Shown here: positions 55,001-63,187 of the stretch, one piece after another
How positions within the stretch are numbered: the first letter of the stretch is position 1
How the letters are laid out: the number at the start of each line of letters is the position of its first letter
From: Porphyridium purpureum
Lineage: Eukaryota; Rhodophyta; Bangiophyceae; Porphyridiales; Porphyridiaceae
Direction of reading: 5' to 3'
Length of the DNA: 64,000 nucleotides
Assembly (NCBI GenBank): GCA_008690995.1
Contig: VRMN01000004.1
Span: 1,612,001 to 1,676,000 of the forward strand
Notes under the pieces: generated by a model
Databases searched by the model: none
The model's input: the letters and a program-made list of their open reading frames with translations, nothing else
Told to the model about the DNA's origin: nothing
Translations under genes and position numbers: made by a program

Positions 55001-56447
55001 CGAGGCTAGGAAGCGCCTGACCATGGGGGTTGAGCTGGTAGCCAAGCCATCTATATTGTTTCTCGATGAGCCCACGTCGGGTTTAGACTCGCGCGCGGCG
55101 CTGCTATGCACTCAAGTGATGCGCAATATTGCCAACTCGGGCTGCTCAGTAATCTGCACAATCCATCAGCCGTCCATTGAGATCTTCAACCAGTTTGACG
55201 AGCTCTTACTATTGCAGCGCGGTGGAGAGACCGTGTACTTTGGCGAGCTTGGCGAAGGATCGCAGACGCTGGTAAACTACTTTACCAAAAATGGCGCGGA
55301 GCCCCTGGCTGCCGGCCAGAACCCGGCTGACTACATGCTGTTGCAGATCGGCGCCGGCCTCGGCACGAAAAAGGACAATCAACGCAATTGGCACGAAGTG
55401 TGGAAAGCATCGCCTGAGTGCGCCGAAATTTCACGCCTCGCATGTGACTCTGGAAAGTTGCTCGCTACCGGGAGCCTGTCACCCATGCTTCATGACCCGT
55501 CACGATCCATGTCTTCGTGGAAGCGGCTGCGCCTCGTGTTACGTCGCCAGGCATTAGTGTGGAAACGGTCACCTGAATACATTGTCACGCGATATGTTGT
55601 GGCCATTTTTCAGGCGCTGCTTCTGGGCTTTACGTACTTCCAGTTGGGCAACGACCAAGACAGTGCTTTTCTTATTGTTGCAAGTCTCTTTCTGTCCCTG
55701 CTTGGTGCGGCACAGCAGATCCCGGCTGTTGTCGGACCGATCATGCAAGGGCGAGCCATCATGTATCGCGAGCTCGCGTCCGGCATGTACACCGTGTTCG
55801 ATGTCTTTGTGTCCAACATCCTGGTTGAACTTCCGTCTATTCTTGTGTCTGCGCTGTTATTTCAGGTGATTTTCTACTTCACGATCGGCTTCACCGCATC
55901 GCGCTTTGGTTACTTTCTGCTGACGAATCTGCTGTTCATGCTGTGGTGCGTTGCTGTGGGCCAAGCCGTTGCCGCGTTCTCCCCAAATATGATCACCGCT
56001 CTGGCCTTTCCGGCGATTGTGGATACTCTTGGTAATGTGTTTGCTGGCTTTCTGATCCGGAAGGACAACTTTCCGGTGTACTACAGCTGGGTGTATTGGA
56101 TCAATCCGTATTCGTATTACCTTGCGGGCGTCCTCAATAACGAGCTGTCCGGAGCAACCTTTGTGTGCAGTACAGAGGCGCAAAACGTGGTGTTCGAGAA
56201 TCCGCAGCCCGGCACATCGTGCACCGCGCTGAGCAGTACGGCGTTTACATATGTTGATGTGAGTGGGCCGCCGCAATTTTCTGTATGTGGCTACTGCCTG
56301 ATAACTGCAGGCGAGGACATTCTGGAGCCTTTCGGTGCAAATGCGTTTAGCAAATGGGTCAGTGTGGGAGCTTTATCAGGGTTCTGGCTGATTTTCGTTG
56401 CGCTGCAATACGTTGGTCTCAAGTTTGTGAATCATCAGAATCGGTAG
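52083..56447 (+). CDS. Full-size PDR-type ABCG transporter, paralogue B, with degenerate NBD1
   Basis: 1454 residues, collinear with paralogue A over the whole length. NBD1: GPPGCGGST (164-172) with Gly170 replacing the Walker A lysine, signature CSGGE, and Walker B VVLLDT with Thr replacing the catalytic Glu. NBD2: GSSGAGKTT, signature region LPAEA, FLDEPTSGLD and TIHQPS intact. Six-span membrane domains follow each NBD, and both copies share PQPGTSCTAL in the last loop and a FVNHQNR/FVKHQSR C-terminus. The ATG at 52083 gives an N-terminus alignable with A (LWEEKHQVEAAMGEFWK against YWRRKHAVEEAYGEFWK). Expected role: ATP-driven export across the plasma membrane. Substrate unknown. Confidence 0.96.
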   Translation: MASWANAPQRGRLLDAANLEDCIGAVPPRLYEHGPRDLWEEKHQVEAAMGEFWKRDSALDVHSEHFDFRALHVWLAEMYTDHMGWNTGKVSLAFERVSVTVPVLIGAGSDGTVKESLIAPLKAVYEFVKRRMLLRTGQLILEDHKVLDSVSGYCKAGEMLLIVGPPGCGGSTLLQLLSLRGAYFSNRSGSVKYNKIDVMDQSTPMLAPLRKMCCLINQEDTHLAPLSVYDTIQFAADCLIPSIIPFAHYMREAYVISVARFLGIERVFMTPVGDENIRGCSGGERKRVTIAEMIVSELAKVVLLDTFNKGLDAAATLDITLELKNLAQKLHIAVVAIVQQPSSGVFDAFDKVLVLDQGKTIYFGPPGQACAYFEQLGFKKPEYRSVPDFVCTVSDPASFDELVPPANRDSVPVQAEDFANAFRDSPLFAECAEQLEKGLDGGDLFINEHWKELVDPEIVAYLNRESLNPRGRQLWVLLRRNFRLELLDSGTLIGDFVLSVVIGLLLGTLFLNTPDTQNGAITRTGLIFTLLVYVSMTGLATISRKYALRHVFLKQREASFYQPGSHIIASFLVDATFAALKTIVFSVCSYWLANLNRSAGRFFLFVLICFLAAMTVDSMVRLFSVVFASQISATGAAGLFNLIFLLFSGYLIPQPQIGGWFVWLFWLSPLQYAFQALVANEMYGRPITCTQGELLPVDPSIPDAFKTCLYPSGEAYATSAQYVREGFVWVWYNILILVGFMALLMSVTIVLTYRMRPTEYKYRRLLNGSRIADEAEIVKHAEKQQSQRTETHSKLKKTPSKSVGASGSIVEPHVDVDLRMAHRKPALLVWRNLSYTVPIGKGQTKQLLKGIDGFCRPGRMIALMGSSGAGKTTLMDVVAMRKTMGVVEGSILVNDFPQDEFFSRYSGYVEQMDVHQGKLTVYESLEFSARMRLSPDASDEEVQAVVEETLDVLLLGDRADQRVGTPGVDGLPAEARKRLTMGVELVAKPSILFLDEPTSGLDSRAALLCTQVMRNIANSGCSVICTIHQPSIEIFNQFDELLLLQRGGETVYFGELGEGSQTLVNYFTKNGAEPLAAGQNPADYMLLQIGAGLGTKKDNQRNWHEVWKASPECAEISRLACDSGKLLATGSLSPMLHDPSRSMSSWKRLRLVLRRQALVWKRSPEYIVTRYVVAIFQALLLGFTYFQLGNDQDSAFLIVASLFLSLLGAAQQIPAVVGPIMQGRAIMYRELASGMYTVFDVFVSNILVELPSILVSALLFQVIFYFTIGFTASRFGYFLLTNLLFMLWCVAVGQAVAAFSPNMITALAFPAIVDTLGNVFAGFLIRKDNFPVYYSWVYWINPYSYYLAGVLNNELSGATFVCSTEAQNVVFENPQPGTSCTALSSTAFTYVDVSGPPQFSVCGYCLITAGEDILEPFGANAFSKWVSVGALSGFWLIFVALQYVGLKFVNHQNR

Positions 56448-57202
56448 TTGGACGGGCCGAATGGCGACTCGGCAAGCTTGAGAAGCGGTGCATATTCTCA
56501 GATACCTTGCCGTCTGACGCGAAGCGTCTCAACGCGAATGCTCTGCTGTCGTCCGACTGTGTTGCTTCTTTGCGAGTGCTGCGGCAGCGCCTTGCAATTC
56601 CGATTTTTTTTTTTTTTGCAGGTTCTAGGCTGGACACCATGCTTCTCAGACTTTTCTTCCTTCATCTTTATCCCGCAGTTTTCATACCATCTTTCTTCCT
56701 TGTCATGCGCTTTCAAACCACCACGGGCATCCTTCTTTGATACTTTTCACGAGACGCCACGTGTTTACCAAGTGACACACCCAGCCGCGTGAAAGCCACA
56801 CGGACCCCGCGATTCTTTACTGGCGCAACGCGCCAGCGCGCTCGACATGGGCGCGCCGATCAAGACGCACGACCTGATTATCACCTCCTTGCGCGCCAGC
56901 TCACGTGCAGCGACGTGTTTCTCGATCGCCACCGCCAATCATTGGCAAGGGGCCTCGACGTGGATTTGTGCTTCAGAGGATTCGATCAGGATCGAGCAGA
57001 AACCTTAGAGGGTCTTGCCGCACGCCGCCGGTGCCGTCGACTGGGATGAGATGGTTCGATGCGCAATCTCACACAGCAGCGGGATGCTCATGTGGTTGTG
57101 CTCTGCGAGACACATGTCGTAGGCCACGTTCCGCTCGCATGCAAAGCCGGGATGCAGTACAAATACAGAAATTTAGTGTGATCGTGAACTTCCAGTTAAA
57201 GA
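56448..57202. other. Intergenic region, no gene seen
   Basis: Convergent 3' flanks of ABCG B and the PH-like gene. It has a T-run at 56604-56617 and short frames only. Confidence 0.5.
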
Positions 57203-58030
57203 TTAATCCATAACCATCAGGAGCGTGTCGTCGTCGCGAATGTCAGCCGCGCGTGAAACCATGCTGTATCGGTCGGGTGCGTACATGAGCTTGACCTCGC
57301 ACTGCTGTACTCGCTGCTCGTCCTCCGCCAAACCAAGTGCCGCGCCAATGGCGCGCTTCAACGCTTCATCGTCCATGTCGTCGCGAATGGTGGCGAAGCG
57401 CACGTCGTCCGGGTTGCGCGAGCTGGACACAAACACGCGCTTTGGTGCCGGCGCTTCGTGTGATACCTTGACGTCAACCTCGACGCCAACTTGGCGATCT
57501 TGGGCCTTGCGCGCGCGCATGGCGTCATTAATTTGCATGACAAGCGCGTGTGGGTCTTCCACAAGCATCCACTCGCCGGCTGGCTCCACGGCGTTGGTCT
57601 CGGAGTGTGCGGTATGCCTGCTCTGAAATCCGGCGGTCTGAACAGAGGCGTGCGGCACCTGCATGCACGTGCATCCCTTTCCCGGCGTGTCGACAGAAGC
57701 CATTATAACATGATCGTATGGGACTCGCGACAGACTGTTTCCATTCGTTACGGCAAACTTGCCGCGTTCATCCATATCCATGATGATTGTGTAAAGCGCT
57801 TCATCCGTGACTACATAATAAGTTCGGCCCAGCTTTTTGCGCTCAAACTCTGCGCGGTAGATGAACAGCGGACATAGCAGCCATGCTGCGGGGACAATAA
57901 AGACGATGTAATTCATGTTAGCTTTCTTGTTGACAAGCTGCTTGGTCGGATGATGCACGCCGACAATGGTCTCATGCGGCCCCACGACGGACAAGATATG
58001 CGCTTGCACGATTTTCGGCAGCGTCTCCAT
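57203..58030 (-). CDS. Single-pass membrane protein with PH-like and ubiquitin-like regions, unknown
   Basis: 275 residues from the first ATG (58030). A short N-terminal region (SVVGPHETIVGVHHPTKQL) leads into a transmembrane span (about 40-58). Then comes a block resembling a PH-like fold (TYYVVTDEALYTIIMDM...RVPYDHVIMASVDT), as in bacterial-type PH membrane proteins. The C-terminal ~80 residues (KRVFVSSSRNPDDVRF...MVSRAADIRDDDTLLMVMD) resemble a ubiquitin- or PB1-like beta-grasp, whose last strand usually ends this way. I recognise no named family. A decayed copy lies at 62283-62740 on the other strand, so the gene has been duplicated. Confidence 0.72.
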   Translation of the reverse strand: METLPKIVQAHILSVVGPHETIVGVHHPTKQLVNKKANMNYIVFIVPAAWLLCPLFIYRAEFERKKLGRTYYVVTDEALYTIIMDMDERGKFAVTNGNSLSRVPYDHVIMASVDTPGKGCTCMQVPHASVQTAGFQSRHTAHSETNAVEPAGEWMLVEDPHALVMQINDAMRARKAQDRQVGVEVDVKVSHEAPAPKRVFVSSSRNPDDVRFATIRDDMDDEALKRAIGAALGLAEDEQRVQQCEVKLMYAPDRYSMVSRAADIRDDDTLLMVMD

Positions 58031-58357
58031 TGTCGCAGAATTCCGTCTGTGCTTCTCTCCGCCTCGTTCTATAGAAAAAAATCCAAGAACCTGATCCCTG
58101 TTCTCAGTCACAACCGTGCCACGTCAATAGCCGTCTCAGTGCTCTGTGTCCGCTTTTCGCTCTGCTCTTCGTTGTGGCTCCTTGCACATACTGCCACTCG
58201 ACGGCGCCCCACACACACACATACCAGCTCATATATATACCGCGGCGCGATGCGCTCTGCGCGCTCGTCCGCGCACAAACACCGTCAGGCGCTTACGGTA
58301 CTGTACTTACTTACACTCATCATGCTTACACTGTACGTTCAGCGCGCACGATGCGCG
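58031..58357. other. Intergenic region with GTAC motifs
   Basis: Upstream of the PH-like gene and just beyond the MGDG synthase stop. It contains two GTAC sites at 58298-58306 and another at 58332-58335, and a TATATATA stretch near 58230. No gene. Confidence 0.5.
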
Positions 58358-60496
58358 CTACTCGCGCCGAAGGCGTGCGTACCGACGATGGTTCTGGTCC
58401 GACTTGGAGAGCGACGCCCACATGGACTGGAACATCTCGGACAGACGGCCGAGCAGCAGCGAGTATGTGAGCGGATGGCGCTCGCGGACGTGGCCCTCCT
58501 CGTCGAACTCGTACTGGCTGCCGCAGTCTCCCATGCACTCGCCGCACGGACCGGCCAGTGCGCGCACAACGCCCCAGTACCCGCCTCCGCCGCCGGACAA
58601 TAGCTCATTTCTGTTCGCAACCAGCTCGTTACGGTGAGCGAGGTGCTCCGCTCTTCTTTTCTGCTGCTCCACGCGCAGATTCGCAATTTGCTTCATGCGG
58701 TCTTGCAATTTGACCATGCAAAACTCCCACGCGTCCTGTACGATTTCCTTCGTAGCCAGCGGACGTCCGAATGTCTTCACTCGCTCACGCCACAGCGCCA
58801 GTTCAACCGGATCGGACAACCACTGCACGACAATGCTTGCGATCTCGTCCGGTTCGTCACTGTACGCGCCAATCTTGTTCTCCAGCACAAAGTGGACGTT
58901 TCCTTCTTCTTGGCCCGGCAGGTAGGATGAAAGCAGCACAGGCAGCCCACAAATCAGCGCCTCTGCAATCGTGCCGGGCCCAGCTTTTGTAATAATCAAG
59001 TCCGACGCACGCATCCACTCGTGCATATTATTCACAAACTCCAGTACATGCATGGGCACACCGACTTTCAATTTGCGCAACTCGGCCGCCAGCAGCTTGT
59101 TCTTGCCGCAAATGACGACAATCTGTACAAGAGTCGATGACGCAGCTGGTGCCGGAGCCTTTGGCAAAGCACCATTTGCAACACTGCCAGCACCTGACGC
59201 CGCCACGCGCTGAGCAACTGCCGTCGCCACGGCCTGCAGCCCGCCAACACCATCTCCACCGCCAACAATCAAAACAGTTTGAGCGTGTGTGTCCAAACCC
59301 AAGTGTGCACGAATCGCTGCGACGGAGCGCGTCTCCTCCCAAAACGCCGGTCGCACGGGTAAACCAAACATGCGTACCTGTTCCGATCTCATTCCTTCTT
59401 CGAATGCGACCGCCTTGACCGGCTCACTTGGGACATAGCACAAATCGACGCCGCGATGGAACCAGGTCGGGTGTGCGCCTCCGTAGTCTGTCACCACTGT
59501 GATGAACGGCACGTGCATCACTTTACTCTCTTCCTCAAAGCAGAGCAGAATTTCCTTGGTCAGCTGCTGCACGAGTGGGTGCACCGAAATGACGAGGTCC
59601 GGACGAAACTCTTCAAAAAAGTCTCGCACGTTCTGATACGCGAACAGCTCGAAAACAAAGTCGTTGAAGCCGCGCGCGATCCGAATTTTGGTCAAATTGT
59701 ACAGAAACTTCCACATCCACGGGTACTTGGCCAGCGTCGCATACTGTTGCGGGAAATTCCGGAACGGAAACCCCGCCAATTGGACCCAAAAATCCTTGAT
59801 CACAATCTCGCACATCGAGCCAAATTGCTGCTCAAAGGCTGTCTTCAGTGCTTCGGCACTTGCGCGATGCCCGCCGCCGGTGTCAGACATGAGAATCAGG
59901 ATTTTAACTCTTGCCAGCGACGAGCGCTCTGTGGATACACGAGAGTGCAGCATGGTGGAGCTTTCAGAAATCGCCGCTTCGGGGGCGGAAAGCTCGTCCG
60001 GCTCCGGGTACATGAGCTCCTGCGTGATGTCGAACTCGTCGGCCAGATCAATCGAGTCATGCGGATCATGGAGCTGCTGGTGTTGCCGTTGCTGCGCGGT
60101 CATTGTAGGCTGCGACGCATGCGTGACCAGCGTCCCAGAAGACACAGATGCAACATCGTCGTCCAAATGTGATCGTTGCATGTTCATGCTTGCACTAGCG
60201 CCTCTCATCAGCGACGCCCGCGACTCGGACGGCAGCGCGGACATGCCCACGGCCAATGGCGGAAGGCTATGCCCCTGCAACCCATACTGCTCGTACGCCT
60301 GTCCATGTCTTCCGCCGGCGCGATGCGCAGCCGCATCCGCACGCGCGCCGCTTGCGCCACTGCCTCCGCCCGCCAGCTCATACCACTTCCTACCTTCGGA
60401 GGACGCAAATGCCGCAGATAACGACTCGGCTTCTCTCGCGGGTGACACGGAACGACCCGCCGACGTCTTTGCTCGCTCGCTCCGCCCTTCCATCAT
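58358..60496 (-). CDS. MGD1: Monogalactosyldiacylglycerol (MGDG) synthase, GT28 family
   Basis: 712 residues. The GT-B glycosyltransferase starts at about 197 with the MGD hallmark KILILMSDTGGGHRASAEAL. It continues with VISVHPLVQQL, PFITVVTDYGGAHPTWFHRGVDLCYVPSE and FGLPVRPAFWEE, and the UDP-galactose site VICGKNKLLAAEL, ITKAGPGTIAEAL, and LPVLLSSYLPGQEEGNV. It transfers galactose from UDP-Gal to diacylglycerol at the plastid envelope, making the main thylakoid lipid. The first 195 residues are unusually long, with acidic (DELSAPEAA) and Gln/His-rich parts, and do not look like a simple transit peptide. ATG-ATG at 60496/60493; a CT-repeat lies directly upstream. Confidence 0.95.
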   Translation of the reverse strand: MMEGRSERAKTSAGRSVSPAREAESLSAAFASSEGRKWYELAGGGSGASGARADAAAHRAGGRHGQAYEQYGLQGHSLPPLAVGMSALPSESRASLMRGASASMNMQRSHLDDDVASVSSGTLVTHASQPTMTAQQRQHQQLHDPHDSIDLADEFDITQELMYPEPDELSAPEAAISESSTMLHSRVSTERSSLARVKILILMSDTGGGHRASAEALKTAFEQQFGSMCEIVIKDFWVQLAGFPFRNFPQQYATLAKYPWMWKFLYNLTKIRIARGFNDFVFELFAYQNVRDFFEEFRPDLVISVHPLVQQLTKEILLCFEEESKVMHVPFITVVTDYGGAHPTWFHRGVDLCYVPSEPVKAVAFEEGMRSEQVRMFGLPVRPAFWEETRSVAAIRAHLGLDTHAQTVLIVGGGDGVGGLQAVATAVAQRVAASGAGSVANGALPKAPAPAASSTLVQIVVICGKNKLLAAELRKLKVGVPMHVLEFVNNMHEWMRASDLIITKAGPGTIAEALICGLPVLLSSYLPGQEEGNVHFVLENKIGAYSDEPDEIASIVVQWLSDPVELALWRERVKTFGRPLATKEIVQDAWEFCMVKLQDRMKQIANLRVEQQKRRAEHLAHRNELVANRNELLSGGGGGYWGVVRALAGPCGECMGDCGSQYEFDEEGHVRERHPLTYSLLLGRLSEMFQSMWASLSKSDQNHRRYARLRRE

Positions 60497-60528
60497 CGCC
60501 GTCTCCTCAAGCCTTCTTCTTCTCCGTC

Positions 60529-60570
60529 TTTCTCTCTCTCTCTCTCTCTCTCACTCTCTCTTTCTCTCCT
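60529..60570. repeat. (TC)n microsatellite in the MGDG synthase 5' flank
   Basis: Some 20 mostly pure TC units on the plus strand (GA on the coding strand), 33 bp before the start codon, so probably in the 5' untranslated region or core promoter. Confidence 0.85.
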
Positions 60571-60656
60571 TCCCTCTGTTGACCGCACGAAACCGCGCAC
60601 CGACTTCTCCGTCATCGGTCACTTTTATATAAATTCCGCGCGTTTTACTACGAACC

Positions 60657-61844
60657 TTAAACTTGCACGCGCTGCTCGGTGAAGCGGAGCACCGAGAGCA
60701 GGCGTCCGCCGATGGCCGCGCTCTGGTGGCTGCGGCGGTACTTGGCAATGAGCCACTCACTGGTTTGGGGCTCTCGTGACTGGCGACACAGCACGTAACT
60801 ATCTTCAGCCTTATCCGCTTCTTCATCCTTACATTCCTCCATGTAGGTGGCCACGCAAACGCCGCGAGGTAGCAAGACCAGCTTGGACCATGACTCGATC
60901 TCTGCCTCGCCGCGAGTGACTTGCTCATCCGGCAGCGTTCTGTACGCGTTTGTGAGCGCGTCATAGTGGGTGATTGAAGTGCGTGAAAATGTACCGCACA
61001 GTTGGTCTCGGCTGGTCGGCGCGTCCTTGGCAAATGAGGTTTGTGAGCCACCGCAGCTATGTAGTACTTGGCCGTCCCTAAATGGTGCGTCGTACAGCTC
61101 GTCGCACAAGGTCACGCTGTTTCTAGCTAGCGCGACATGTAAAATGCAACGCTGCTGGGGTGTAGAATCACGCGCAGAGGCCATGCCAACTGTGATCAGC
61201 GCCTGCGCACTTCCGCTGTCGTACACGTGCGGCGTGCACCAGAATGAGCCATCTGCAAACGGAACACAGAATGGCGCGCCTGCCTCATCCGTTTGCTGGT
61301 CACGTGTGCCAGATCCCACCAGGCGAAACATCGAGTCGGTCACCTCTGTGGCGACGGCGTCAGCTTCGCATCCAACCGCCGGCAGCATTCTGGTGCGCTT
61401 CAGCTGCAAGCAGCTCTTGCCATCGCTGTCCACGTCCACGCGGCTCGATGTGAGCGCATCAAAGCCGAGCAACTCAATGTCCCATGTGCGAAAAGCGTCT
61501 GGAATCAGTCGCTCCGGAATGGACTGTGGAGCTCCTGTTCGCGCAGAGAATGTGACCTCATAACCCACAAACTCGCCTTCAGCTCGCGCACCGAACGCGC
61601 TCAGCACTTTGTCAACCGACTGCAAGTCTCCCGAGAATTTTGCCGCAGAGAAATCCTGCTGTTGTCCCGCTGAGACCGCACATCGCAGCGTGTGGCGACG
61701 ACTGAGGCCTTGTGCACGCTGGCAGACCGACTGCGAACGAGCGCCGAAAACGTGCCCATTCCTGCCCACAGACGAAACGCGGACGCTTTCCCCGCGTCGG
61801 TTCGGGATGGCTCGCAACCCAGCCTGCACAAAGCCAAGACCCAT
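60657..61844 (-). CDS. Plastid-targeted protein of unknown function (possible DUF3598-like)
   Basis: 395 residues from the first ATG (61844). The N-terminal ~62 residues (MGLGFVQAGLRAIPNRRGES...) are basic, hydroxylated and free of acids up to about residue 55, a good transit peptide. The mature part appears to consist of two beta-rich halves: GEFVGYEVTFSARTGAPQSI..WDIELLGF and later FADGSFWCTPHVYD, TYMEECKDEEADKAEDSYVL and SEWLIAKYRR. The SWSKLVLLPRGVCVATY block recalls cyanobacterial/plant DUF3598 proteins (calycin-like), but I could not confirm this. A role in pigment or lipid handling would be speculation. Same strand as MGDG synthase, 160 bp upstream of its ATG. Confidence 0.7.
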   Translation of the reverse strand: MGLGFVQAGLRAIPNRRGESVRVSSVGRNGHVFGARSQSVCQRAQGLSRRHTLRCAVSAGQQQDFSAAKFSGDLQSVDKVLSAFGARAEGEFVGYEVTFSARTGAPQSIPERLIPDAFRTWDIELLGFDALTSSRVDVDSDGKSCLQLKRTRMLPAVGCEADAVATEVTDSMFRLVGSGTRDQQTDEAGAPFCVPFADGSFWCTPHVYDSGSAQALITVGMASARDSTPQQRCILHVALARNSVTLCDELYDAPFRDGQVLHSCGGSQTSFAKDAPTSRDQLCGTFSRTSITHYDALTNAYRTLPDEQVTRGEAEIESWSKLVLLPRGVCVATYMEECKDEEADKAEDSYVLCRQSREPQTSEWLIAKYRRSHQSAAIGGRLLSVLRFTEQRVQV

Positions 61845-62282
61845 GTCGACTTGTCGAGCTGATGTCCCGCACTCTTCGCGACGTGTCCAGTCGCTGACGC
61901 GTTGGAAGCACAGCAAAGTAGCCCTGTTTGAAGAAGGATGAGCAGAGCGCAAGATGCAATGAGAAGCATGAGGCGTTTAACGAGAATAGGATGGACAGAG
62001 AACCGCACCGGGATCGCCGCGATTGGTGTGCGGTCGGGGGAAATGATGGCAATGACATGAGCCGCAATGCCATGTGGCGATTGCGTGACGACCCAAGTGG
62101 CCGTTCTCCATAGCATGTGTAGACGGCCAAGTCTCAACATCAAGACGCACAGTAGATAGAGCGAGCGGCTCTGTTCGAGTTGGGAGCTGCGGCAGTCGAA
62201 GTTGATACAGCCGCGAGAGGTCGATATTTAGCGATTTTCTAAAAGGCAGTGACGCCATACACCACCGTCGTTTGCACAAGCC
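61845..62282. other. Intergenic region, nothing seen
   Basis: Upstream of the plastid-targeted gene. Only short overlapping frames. Confidence 0.5.
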
Positions 62283-62740
62283 ACACAATGCTGGTGAAGG
62301 CAAAAACCGTTTCTGCGGGCAACATTGACGCTCAGTGCCTTCATAGCACATACCTGCACATGTGCTTTTCGGTGGCGGGACCGGACGAGATTCTTGCTGG
62401 TGTGCATCGCCCGACACATGCGTTGGATGTCAAGAAAGTGAACATCAATGACAAGGACCACCTTGCGCATGGGTGACCTTCTGACCATTCCATGAAGGTA
62501 ATTCACCGTAAAAGTAGCGGGCTGTGGCATACGATTGGACCACGTTTGATGCCCTTAATTGGATCACTCTTAGCATAAACGAGCATGGTTGCCTCTTGGT
62601 GACCGGTGGCAACCGCGTGATCCGCGCGCGGCGCGACACTGTGCTCGTTCAGTCCCTTGAAAATGCTCTGCCTTGGGTGTACGTGCATGCGAGCGCCGTA
62701 CGCGTCCTCGGATATCAAATGTTTGACCAGATTACCGCGC
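62283..62740 (+). pseudogene. Decayed copy of the PH-like membrane protein gene (57203-58030)
   Basis: The first block, 62366-62440, reads FSVAGPDEILAGVHRPTHAL then VKKVNIN, against SVVGPHETIVGVHHPTKQL and NKKANMN in the intact gene. After an internal stop and loss of the membrane span, 62570-62680 reads LSINEHGCLLVTGGNRVIR and DTVLVQSLEN, against IIMDMDERGKFAVTNGNSLSR and DHVIMASVDT. At nucleotide level, ACGTGCATGC...GCCGTACGCG near 62680 matches the parent near residues 119-126. The two readable blocks lie in different frames and no start or C-terminal domain remains. Confidence 0.75.
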
Positions 62741-63187
62741 CGGGCCTGACCAGAATGCAGCTGCATCAATCGCGCGGGAAAGCGCGTGGTTGCGGAATAC
62801 TAGCCTGTGATGGTCAGGCAGACAAACGACCCTGTTTGCAAGTTCAAAACGTGCATCAGCCACGGCATCAGTCACAAAATATTCCAAAGAAAGATATCGT
62901 GACTTTTTCCTGCCATCGAGTTCACCCATGCAGACCGACGTGCGCATCGTCATCTTCCTTCATGTGGTGAGAATGCAGCACTGCGCGAGACAAGCTGAGT
63001 TTCGTTCTCGGTTTTTCGAACCAATCATGCCATACGCAATGCACTGCGCAGGTCGTGCACGAACCGAATCAGTAATCCAAGTCTCTTTGCGCAACCGAAA
63101 CGTGCGACTTTGACGGTTTCGCCATTCCGAGTGTGAAAGCTACAAACCACTCGAGCGAAACCGCTTCTGTCCTGTACGCAGCTTTCC
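62741..63187. other. Intergenic region, nothing further seen
   Basis: Possibly includes more decayed sequence of the duplicated gene. No supported frame. Confidence 0.4.
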
